Of a stretch of DNA of 15,111 nt, positions 7,960 to 15,111 are shown in pieces. Position 1 is the stretch's first letter. Every line of letters begins with the position of its first letter. The notes below the pieces were generated by a model. It was not told the origin of the DNA, ran no database searches, and worked only from the letters and a program-made list of their open reading frames with translations. Source of the DNA: Tritrichomonas foetus (lineage: Eukaryota; Parabasalia; Tritrichomonadida; Tritrichomonadidae); NCBI GenBank assembly GCA_001839685.1, contig MLAK01001462.1, positions 1 to 15,111 on the forward strand, in the 5' to 3' direction. The translations under genes and the position numbers were made by a program.

Positions 7960-8208
7960 TTACAAAAAAGTTATCATCAGACCAATAATTCATTTGAAAG
8001 AACAATGGGGTTTTTTGAGACTGAGACCAAAATTTCTGGCTGGTCTTCATAGGTTTTTCTGGCTACAATGAAAAAGCACTAGTTATAGCGAGCATTATGT
8101 TGAAATAATGAAAACCTTAAAAGAAAAATGAACAATAGTCTAAATGGTTGAAATCTTTTCAAAAATAATTTTTCATTAATCTTTAAAGTAGAGAGTGGTT
8201 ACATAAAA

Positions 8209-8213
8209 TCACT
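8209..8213 (+). promoter_or_regulatory. Initiator-like motif (TCACT) before the giant gene
   Basis: TCACT matches the trichomonad initiator TCA(C/T)(A/T). The presumed +1 A at 8211 is 7 nt before the ATG at 8218, inside the 5-20 nt leader length typical of Trichomonas mRNAs. It supports both this start codon and the trichomonad assignment. Confidence 0.5.
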
Positions 8214-8217
8214 TTGA

Positions 8218-11200
8218 ATGAATTTAATATCCGAAACTTTTCAAATATTTCAATTTATAATGTTTTTTCTATTTCTTCCTTTTTTCACCTTTTCATTCAC
8301 ATCAGAATACGATGATGACCTTTTAATTGTCACATTCACTAAATCAGAAATCGTTCCATCTTTTTTCCACGATGGCCCGATCAAATTTGTGGGTCAGAGT
8401 TTTCATGTTATTCAAACCAATGTCATTTCTGCTGCAAATTATATTGAAATTGATTCAATCATTCTTGCATGTGACAGTTACATTTTAAAAAATGCGAGTG
8501 AAACAAATTACTATACCAGCAATAGACCCTATTTTTTTATTATGAGTCAAATACAAATTTCTTCCATGACAGAAAATACTATATTTATTCCGTTATTTTC
8601 GCATTCATTTGATATTTCTTTAGTTTTATCAAATGGAACATTTGTTATTAAAGATACTGTGAAAATTGTTGAATCTTATCAATTAGAAAATGCAGTGTTA
8701 TTAGCATGTAATGAGGATTTGTTTGAGATTTTTTTATACAATATTACTGGCTTTAATTCATTGGTTGTTGTTTCTGTACCATTTATAGGATTTAATTCAA
8801 TTAATGGCGATATTGAATTAAGATGTAATAATTCATTAACTTTTCTATCATTTACTGAAGCGTCTTCATTTAATATATTAAGGTTTCCTGAGGGCTGTTC
8901 TGGATTAAATGGGGAATTAAAGATAAATGAATTGTTTATTAATTCATCATTCCAATTTGATAGCTCTACATTGATCAGTAAAAATTCGTATATTTATAAT
9001 TCGCTTATTAGTTCTGGTACAGATTCTTTAATTATTTTTGAAAATCAGGTGGAATTTATAGATACCATCTTCCAAAATTCCGTAATAGCCAAATTTTTGG
9101 GTAAAGTAGATGGGGTGTTTTCCTCTGTGTATTCAGCAGTCCATCTTGCCTCAAATCTAATCTATATGTCCAATATTCATTTCCAATCATCAAAACTAAT
9201 AATTGAATCACAAATTGATAATATTGATATCATAGATAATATTGAAGAAATAACATTTATGGGTGAAGATTACAATTATAGTGTTCAATTAAACTCACTT
9301 ATTCAAGTCAATGTTTTAGGAAGCCCTCTTTTTCTGCATTTAGTATGTATTGATTTTGATGAATTATATTTTTATACAAATATCTCAAATAATTGTCCAA
9401 TTGCTGTCACTACAGTAAATGATATTTATTGTGTTTATTTTATTGAACAAATTCAATTTTCTCCGATTATGTTTGACAGTATCGAAGTTGAATATTTGGA
9501 AGTTAGATTTTTTTCGAATGCAAGTTGTTCATCTTTTCATTATTTTGATAGTGTGGCTATTTATGATTATAAAGTTGGATCACCAATAATTCAAGATTGT
9601 GGTGATAATGCAGCAATAATGTTATATAATGTTACCGAATTTCCAACTTATCATACAACTATACCATCAATGATTTTGGTTTCTTGTAATGTTACAATTA
9701 ACGATGACAATATATCATGCAAAATAGAAACATTCATGGATTGTACAATATTAATAAGAGTTGCAGAAATCATCATAATAGAATCGTATTTTCTTGACAT
9801 TCAAACTGAAGGGGAAGTCATTAGTTTTATTGGAGAATGTATCATTAACAGTTTTTCTGGTAATTCACAATTTATCTTTAACGAACAATCACTAGTATCA
9901 TTTGAATACATTGAAACAGCCTTCTTCGATGCTGTATTTTCTGAAAACGCCAGTATTAATATAAATATTTGTGCTTCAAATGCATTTTCTTTGAAGATGA
10001 ATGAAAACACCCTTTTAAATATTCAAAAATTGGAAAACAACATGGCTTCTTTTTATATAATTGGAAATGGCTCGATAAAAATACCAATTGAAGAATTTGG
10101 AAATAATTTTAAATTGTCAGATTTTTATGGATCACTCTACTTACGTAATGTTAATTCTTGCTTATTTGATCAGGTAAATTTTGATACAAACAAATTTTTA
10201 TATAAAATTTCTTTCAATAATAGTGAGTTAAGTTTTGATTCGTCAAATGTTGAAATCCAAAAAATCGAATTCTGGAACTCCAATGTTTATCCTCAATCTG
10301 ATTTTACAGTGGAAGAAATTAGTTTATCTAACTCACTGATTAGTGGTGGAAATATTAATTTGAAGTGTAAATATATAAACTTTCGAGGATCATGTCATAT
10401 TATCGGGTCAAATATTCACGTTTATAATTCATTTAATTCCTTATTCACTACTCATTTCAATGTTGGCTATACGGAAGTTTATATAATACTTTCTGATTTT
10501 AGAGTTGGTGGATTTAATCATTTCATTTTTGGTGATAATGGTGCTGATGGAAACTTCACATTTTATGGGAAAATTGTATTTGTTCGAGATACTTTTTATC
10601 ATATGTCAAACAATCAATACTTCTTTGCAAATATTATTTTTGAGGAGAATGTTTCTCTTGACAATTCTTTTGAAATTCCAATTGATCAAACGAATGCTGA
10701 CCAATTTTGTTTTTCTTGTAATTCGTCATTTATTTCTGCAACTTTAATAAATGAGAGTATTTATACAACATGTTCAAAAAGATTGATTGAAATTGATCCT
10801 TTTCTTTTCCGTGAATATGATTGTTATACAGAAAACTCTGGGGGAACACTTATCTGTCCAAAAATGTTTTTTGAATATGATTTTGATCCTGTCACCAAAA
10901 CAGGGAAAAGACAATCCACTATTTCTGTTTTAGCAGTTGAAGAATCTTACTATGAGTTTGATGGAATTGTTTTATCAATAAATGATTTCCAAGCTGGGAA
11001 TGTTGAAGTGAATTTACAAAATGATTGTAATATTACGATTAATGATCGAACAACTGCCACTTTTGATCATTTATCATTAAGCAATAATTCGAATTTTTCA
11101 CTTTATTTAATGAATCTTCAATACTCATTTGTAAAATTAACAGACAATTCATTTTTAACAATTTTCAATTCGAACGAAATATCAATTAATTTTATAAATG

Positions 11201-14200
11201 AGATTTATATTGAAAATTCAACAATATATGGACATTCTAATTCACCAATAGTTGTTAATGTTGGATATTTTACCATGAAAAATGGAGACATTCATTCACT
11301 CAGTTTAAATTTATTTTCAGATACTTCATTTTACAATGAATTAATTTTGAGCAATACTATCATATCAGCAGATTCACAAATTTCTACAACCTATTACAAT
11401 ATTAGTTTTTTAGGTGATCATGAAAGTTATATTTATTTAGAAAATAATGCTTATTTCTTTGGAAATACTATTATTGAAGGGTCTTTTGTCATTAATAACA
11501 ATGATGCTGTTTTTGATTTATCTATGGCCTATAATGATATTATTCGATTAGGTGGAATTACACTCAATTGCACTATCTTTTTCCCAGAAACTGCAATTTT
11601 GATTTTAATTGGAGGATCAAGAAATGCAACAATTAATGAAAATGCCAATTTTGTTCCACGAAATATCCCAATAAAAATGAAAAATAATGTCACACTTATT
11701 AGCTTTTATTTAACCGAATCTTTACAAAATGAAAATGGAACTGTAACATTTGTTAATTATATAAATCCTATTAATTTTTCATTATCAGGGAGTGGAGTTT
11801 TTGATTTTCAAGATAAATTAATCAGAATTAATCATTCATTGACTATTTCTAATTCCAGACTATTATTCCAAGACGATCTTTATTTATTAAAAGCTTCAAT
11901 TTTTACAGGATTTTTCAAATTGAGTGGATTGAATCATTCCATTATTTATTCGAATAATCAAATTATTTTTGATGATTTTTCTTGTTATGGATCAAATATT
12001 GCCAATATTCATGCTAATAAAGTTTTAATCAAATCATCAAATTCAATTGAGAGCTTTACACAGAGTTTACAGTATAAAAATAATTGGGAAAATATCAACT
12101 TTTATGTTTATCAAGAGTTTATTGTAAATAATTCAATGTTGGAAATTGACTTATTTAATAATTCTATTTTTCTTACCAATTGCAATGTTTTTTTATATTC
12201 TGGTTCAATAGTAAATATTTCAACATTTTATTTGAATAACTGTAGTTATTACTCTTTCAACGACTTCATTAATTGTTATGACTGTAAAATTTCAAATTCC
12301 AAATTTTATAATATAGTGAATCAAATCAATTGTCTAAGAATGGAAATTGAATCAACACATATTAATGGCTATTTTAGTATCAGCAACATTGAATATTTTA
12401 CTGGAAAAGATGTTTTTATATATTTTGAGACACGAAATCTAAATTATCCCATTTTCTATCTTGAAAATCAAAAGTCTTTAAATCTGACAATAGCAATAGT
12501 TGACGATTTTGGAAGAATATCGAATACTAGTATTCCGATTGTTTACATAGGAACACCAACTTCCAGATTACCTAGGATTAGTGTTGGAAATACTGAAAAC
12601 ATCTATCAATATAATATTAAAAATGATATTTATTATATTGATTTTTTCAGGTGTGAAAATGGTGAATACTATGATAATTCTTCTCAAAAATGTGTAAAAT
12701 GCTTGAATGGTCATTATTGCCAATATGATTCTATTTCAAAATGTCCGGAAGGTACTTTTAATGAAATTGAAGGTTCATCTGAATGCATTCCATGTCCAAT
12801 TGGATATTACACAAATGAAGAAGGACAATTAGCTTGCAATGAATGTCCAGAAAACTTCACAACGGCATATTTAAGCTCAAAATCATTTTCTGATTGTATT
12901 TGTCAAGAAGGTTTTTCATTCAATAATTCTTTAAACACTTGTACTGAATGCCCTTATGGCTATCGATGTAATATATTAAATATGAACTATAATGAAACAC
13001 ATATTGATAATGGTCTTTACCTGGATGAGTTTGGTGGTATACATTATTGTTTAAGTGTACAATCCTGCATTGATGGACAGTGTGCAGAAAATCTTGAAGG
13101 AATTAGTTGCGCTAAATGTATTCATGGATTTTTTCATATCACAATCAATCGATGCAAGAAATGTCCAAGAGGGAGCAAAGGCTTCATAGCTGTTATTTTG
13201 ATAGCAATCATTTTTCATTTTTCTATTTTCATTATTGCTTTTTATAAATATGATAGAGTCTCTATGCATTTAATTATTTTTTATCAATTCACACAAAGTT
13301 TTTTAGCATTGTTTTATTTGAATTATCCATGGCCAGATGAATTTGGAGTTATAGCAATCATTTTTGAAACAATAAATTTAAATTTTCAACAATTAAATAA
13401 TTGCATTGCAGATGAGGAAGTTTGGTTACAAGGTGTTGTTTTCTTATTAATAAATATCATTTTATTAATAGTTTTTATTATTGCGGTAATTGTGAGCGTC
13501 ATAAATAAAAAGAAGGTCAAAGAAATATTAATAAAACCTCAGGTCAAAACTGTTCATGATTTAGATGATTTAGCTGATTTTTTTATAAATGATGGAACTC
13601 AAAGAAACTTAACTGACAATGTAGTTCCATCAGACTATTATTTTTATTCGATGAAAGTTATTAAATTCATCATTTCTTATTTTTATGCAACATTCGGAAT
13701 TCAATTTCGATGGCTTTTGATTTCGACTGTTATCTATGATAATGCATTAATGATTTATTCCTACATTTTAGTTGATTCTGTTGAATATCAAAAATATACT
13801 TTACTTCCAATTTTAAATGGAATTTTTTTGATTGGATATTTTGTTATCTTTGTTATAATGTTTTATTACATGAAATATAAGAGAACTTTGATTGAATTTT
13901 ATTCTATTTTTGGAAATATTGTCTCGAATATAAAGTTTGAAAGTTACAATTATCCTATTTTTATGTTTGTAAAGATAGTTTTGTATAATATGGCAGTTTT
14001 TGGATTTTTTGATTTGTCTGAAGCATTATATGTGGTTGTTATTTTAATTGCCATCTGTTTCTCCTACCATCTTCATAAGAAACCATTCTTTGATAATCGA
14101 TTAAACATTATTCAAACTATAAATATAAGTTTCGAACTAATGATGACTATAATGGGCTTAATCATATTTTTAAATCAAAACGATTTTGTTGAAAGAATCA

Positions 14201-14709
14201 TTTTAATTGTATTTAATATTGTCGTAACCTTTTGTGTTTGTGTACTAGTTTTTCTAATTTATGATACATTTAAACATATAAAAGAAAAATACATTGAAGA
14301 AGCTGACATTATATCACAAGATGTATCATTTCAAACAAACCCTGATCATATTATTATCATGAGCAAGAATAAGATGATATCTTACATTCGAAATGATTTT
14401 GATTTACACCCAATTATTAAGTGGTACATACATCAAACTTCACCCAAAAAACTGGAAAAGTTAGTTTTGATTATTTCTAAAACATTAAATGATGAAGCTA
14501 TTCTACAAAGCACAGATGCTGAAATTATGGTTGATTTTCAAGCTCTCTGTGACCAAATTAATGAAATATTTTTAAAGTATCAAAAATTAATTCATTCAAG
14601 TATCATGTCCCAAGACATTGAGGCTTGCATGAGATCACAGAAATTCCTAACTGGTGTGCAAGCTGTCCTAGCAAATAAGAAACTGAGTAGGCATTGGATA
14701 AACAAATAG
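8218..14709 (+). CDS. Giant surface protein: beta-helix-like ectodomain, Cys-rich module, ~9 TM
   Basis: This 2163-aa protein starts with an N-terminal signal sequence (about residues 13-28, FIMFFLFLPFFTFSF). Residues about 30-1470 form an Asn/Ser/Ile/Phe-rich ectodomain with irregular short strands, recurring N-S-x-I/F patterns and dozens of N-glycosylation sequons, as in parallel beta-helix (pectin-lyase-like) surface proteins. Residues 1479-1650 are Cys-rich with CPEGTFNEIEGSSECIPCP and CPIGYYTNEEG, resembling GCC2/GCC3 (ephrin-receptor-like) modules. Membrane segments follow at about 1656-1676, 1683-1701, 1737-1762, 1811-1826, 1829-1853, 1862-1885, 1912-1951 (probably two), 1967-1986 and 1993-2015. 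HKKPFFDNRLN precedes the last two. A mostly hydrophilic tail of about 148 residues faces the cytosol. The same order of modules occurs in large protist membrane proteins of unknown function; the multipass part could be a channel, receptor or adhesin anchor, and no ligand or activity can be read from it. An initiator-like motif lies 7 nt upstream. The C terminus may be truncated by a nearby duplication. Confidence 0.92.
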   Translation: MNLISETFQIFQFIMFFLFLPFFTFSFTSEYDDDLLIVTFTKSEIVPSFFHDGPIKFVGQSFHVIQTNVISAANYIEIDSIILACDSYILKNASETNYYTSNRPYFFIMSQIQISSMTENTIFIPLFSHSFDISLVLSNGTFVIKDTVKIVESYQLENAVLLACNEDLFEIFLYNITGFNSLVVVSVPFIGFNSINGDIELRCNNSLTFLSFTEASSFNILRFPEGCSGLNGELKINELFINSSFQFDSSTLISKNSYIYNSLISSGTDSLIIFENQVEFIDTIFQNSVIAKFLGKVDGVFSSVYSAVHLASNLIYMSNIHFQSSKLIIESQIDNIDIIDNIEEITFMGEDYNYSVQLNSLIQVNVLGSPLFLHLVCIDFDELYFYTNISNNCPIAVTTVNDIYCVYFIEQIQFSPIMFDSIEVEYLEVRFFSNASCSSFHYFDSVAIYDYKVGSPIIQDCGDNAAIMLYNVTEFPTYHTTIPSMILVSCNVTINDDNISCKIETFMDCTILIRVAEIIIIESYFLDIQTEGEVISFIGECIINSFSGNSQFIFNEQSLVSFEYIETAFFDAVFSENASININICASNAFSLKMNENTLLNIQKLENNMASFYIIGNGSIKIPIEEFGNNFKLSDFYGSLYLRNVNSCLFDQVNFDTNKFLYKISFNNSELSFDSSNVEIQKIEFWNSNVYPQSDFTVEEISLSNSLISGGNINLKCKYINFRGSCHIIGSNIHVYNSFNSLFTTHFNVGYTEVYIILSDFRVGGFNHFIFGDNGADGNFTFYGKIVFVRDTFYHMSNNQYFFANIIFEENVSLDNSFEIPIDQTNADQFCFSCNSSFISATLINESIYTTCSKRLIEIDPFLFREYDCYTENSGGTLICPKMFFEYDFDPVTKTGKRQSTISVLAVEESYYEFDGIVLSINDFQAGNVEVNLQNDCNITINDRTTATFDHLSLSNNSNFSLYLMNLQYSFVKLTDNSFLTIFNSNEISINFINEIYIENSTIYGHSNSPIVVNVGYFTMKNGDIHSLSLNLFSDTSFYNELILSNTIISADSQISTTYYNISFLGDHESYIYLENNAYFFGNTIIEGSFVINNNDAVFDLSMAYNDIIRLGGITLNCTIFFPETAILILIGGSRNATINENANFVPRNIPIKMKNNVTLISFYLTESLQNENGTVTFVNYINPINFSLSGSGVFDFQDKLIRINHSLTISNSRLLFQDDLYLLKASIFTGFFKLSGLNHSIIYSNNQIIFDDFSCYGSNIANIHANKVLIKSSNSIESFTQSLQYKNNWENINFYVYQEFIVNNSMLEIDLFNNSIFLTNCNVFLYSGSIVNISTFYLNNCSYYSFNDFINCYDCKISNSKFYNIVNQINCLRMEIESTHINGYFSISNIEYFTGKDVFIYFETRNLNYPIFYLENQKSLNLTIAIVDDFGRISNTSIPIVYIGTPTSRLPRISVGNTENIYQYNIKNDIYYIDFFRCENGEYYDNSSQKCVKCLNGHYCQYDSISKCPEGTFNEIEGSSECIPCPIGYYTNEEGQLACNECPENFTTAYLSSKSFSDCICQEGFSFNNSLNTCTECPYGYRCNILNMNYNETHIDNGLYLDEFGGIHYCLSVQSCIDGQCAENLEGISCAKCIHGFFHITINRCKKCPRGSKGFIAVILIAIIFHFSIFIIAFYKYDRVSMHLIIFYQFTQSFLALFYLNYPWPDEFGVIAIIFETINLNFQQLNNCIADEEVWLQGVVFLLINIILLIVFIIAVIVSVINKKKVKEILIKPQVKTVHDLDDLADFFINDGTQRNLTDNVVPSDYYFYSMKVIKFIISYFYATFGIQFRWLLISTVIYDNALMIYSYILVDSVEYQKYTLLPILNGIFLIGYFVIFVIMFYYMKYKRTLIEFYSIFGNIVSNIKFESYNYPIFMFVKIVLYNMAVFGFFDLSEALYVVVILIAICFSYHLHKKPFFDNRLNIIQTINISFELMMTIMGLIIFLNQNDFVERIILIVFNIVVTFCVCVLVFLIYDTFKHIKEKYIEEADIISQDVSFQTNPDHIIIMSKNKMISYIRNDFDLHPIIKWYIHQTSPKKLEKLVLIISKTLNDEAILQSTDAEIMVDFQALCDQINEIFLKYQKLIHSSIMSQDIEACMRSQKFLTGVQAVLANKKLSRHWINK

Positions 14710-14745
14710 ATGCTTTATAGGAATACAACTGAGTAGGTATTGGAT
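14681..14745 (+). repeat. Direct repeat across the stop codon of the giant gene
   Basis: AACTGAGTAGGCATTGGAT (14681-14699, coding) recurs as AACTGAGTAGGTATTGGAT (14727-14745, after the stop), 18 of 19 identical and 46 bases apart. Because 46 is not a multiple of three, the second copy is out of frame with the gene. Confidence 0.8.
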
Positions 14746-15111
14746 CAATTCACCAGAGTCTTTTTATTCAATTTCTAAATTATTCATGTAATTTTAAATA
14801 AGATGAAAGTGATATGATGAAATGAATATTAAAATTTTAAAATAGGATCGAATTACAGAATAACTATAATACCCCAAAATCGTATACTTTTCCCCTTTTG
14901 ACGACCATTTTGCCAAAAAACGTACGATAACATATTGAATAAAATACGTTATTTACCGAAAAATATCAGAAAATGATCATAACTCGCCGAGAAATGATTT
15001 TCTATTCGATACCTTTTACACGATTATTCGCCTTTGCATGCACAGCAAAATAGCTCTTTTCCACTAAAAACATCGATCGCAAAAAAAATTGAAATCCTTT
15101 CATCATTATAC
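14710..15111. other. 3' flank of the giant gene, no gene seen
   Basis: The first 80 bases hold the out-of-frame repeat copy and a 20-codon frame that may be the former end of the gene. TTTTAAATAAG at about 14792-14802 contains a TAAA polyadenylation-like signal. From about 14870 the sequence becomes less AT-rich, with CG dinucleotides and motifs such as TTTTGACGACCATTTTGCC, perhaps the upstream region of a gene beyond the window. TCATTA at 15103-15108 fits the trichomonad initiator core. No RNA gene was recognised. Confidence 0.5.
15103..15108 (+). promoter_or_regulatory. Initiator-like motif at the window edge (TCATTA)
   Basis: TCATTA fits TCA(C/T)(A/T) and would place a + strand start codon just beyond the window. 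No coding sequence is visible here to confirm it. Confidence 0.2.

Larger units (their letters stand above)
6890..8217. other. Accessory intergenic region: insertion-like element and possible gene relic
   Basis: About 1.3 kb without an intact gene. After LSm4 come TGTAAAT (a TAAA signal), a T-tract near 6930-6945 and an A-tract near 6955-6963. Then follows a 339-bp inverted-repeat-bounded segment within 12-bp direct repeats. From about 7500 to 8110 there are short AT-rich frames on both strands; only the - strand frame at 7720-7959 has protein-like character. The last nine bases hold an initiator-like motif for the giant gene. Confidence 0.6.

Noticed and set aside
7862..8071. 69-codon + strand frame
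   Set aside because: Low-complexity Lys/Asn content and overlap with the better-looking - strand relic.
9801..10010. Short frames inside the giant gene on either strand (also 10505-10747 + and 13051-13269 -)
   Set aside because: They overlap a long frame with clear domain structure and have no independent support.
8218..12650. Naming the ectodomain a polymorphic outer membrane (Pmp) repeat protein
   Set aside because: Clear GGAI/FxxN repeat series are not visible; only a general beta-helix-like pattern can be supported.
12640..12653. Splice-acceptor-like TTTTTTCAG before the Cys-rich module of the giant gene
   Set aside because: The frame is continuous across it and there is no ACTAAC branch point before it.
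15002..15111. - strand frame open to the right edge
   Set aside because: Only about 36 codons with an internal ATG pair; too short to call, although a gene end entering from the right cannot be excluded.

Overview
The window looks like nuclear DNA of a parabasalid protist, most likely a trichomonad (Tritrichomonas or a relative). The evidence is an AT-rich, gene-dense layout with long intronless genes, very short presumed 5' UTRs, initiator-like TCA(C/T)(A/T) motifs within about 25 nt of two start codons, stop codons embedded in or followed by TAAA (the trichomonad polyadenylation tetranucleotide), and typical products: a type I membrane protein with a Val-rich anchor, a giant coiled-coil protein, and a very large beta-helix/Cys-rich/multipass surface protein. 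The lineage is inferred. Only LSm4 is recognised with high confidence as a named family.

Layout, all genes on the + strand. 1-792: no gene; it begins with a 55-nt hairpin (10-64) that is fully paired along its main stem only if G-U pairs are allowed. 793-1665: a small signal-peptide/single-TM protein gene interrupted by one in-frame TGA at 1081-1083. 1666-2555: non-coding, ending in a TATA-like stretch and an E2F-like site just before the next ATG. 2556-6215: a 1219-aa coiled-coil protein. 6216-6529: short spacer. 6530-6889: LSm4, the RGG-tailed subunit of the LSm ring in mRNA decay and U6 snRNP. 6890-8217: non-coding and accessory; it holds an element of about 340 bp bounded by inverted repeats and flanked by 12-bp direct repeats (6978-7340), and a possible relic of an ankyrin/DUF3447-type protein on the - strand (7720-7959). 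8218-14709: a 2163-aa surface protein with a signal peptide, about 1450 residues of Asn/Ser-rich beta-helix-like ectodomain, a Cys-rich GCC2/GCC3-like module, about nine membrane segments and a cytoplasmic tail. Its 3' end carries a duplicated 19-bp stretch, out of frame, which suggests a recently remodelled C terminus. 14710-15111: non-coding, with an initiator-like motif at the very edge.

The genes do not form a pathway. LSm4 is housekeeping, the coiled-coil protein is probably cytoskeletal or a membrane tether, and the two membrane proteins belong to rapidly evolving surface repertoires. The strongest unexplained signals are the 6978-7340 insertion-like element, the G-U-completed hairpin, the lone stop codon in an otherwise intact membrane-protein gene, and the repeat that may have truncated the giant protein's tail.
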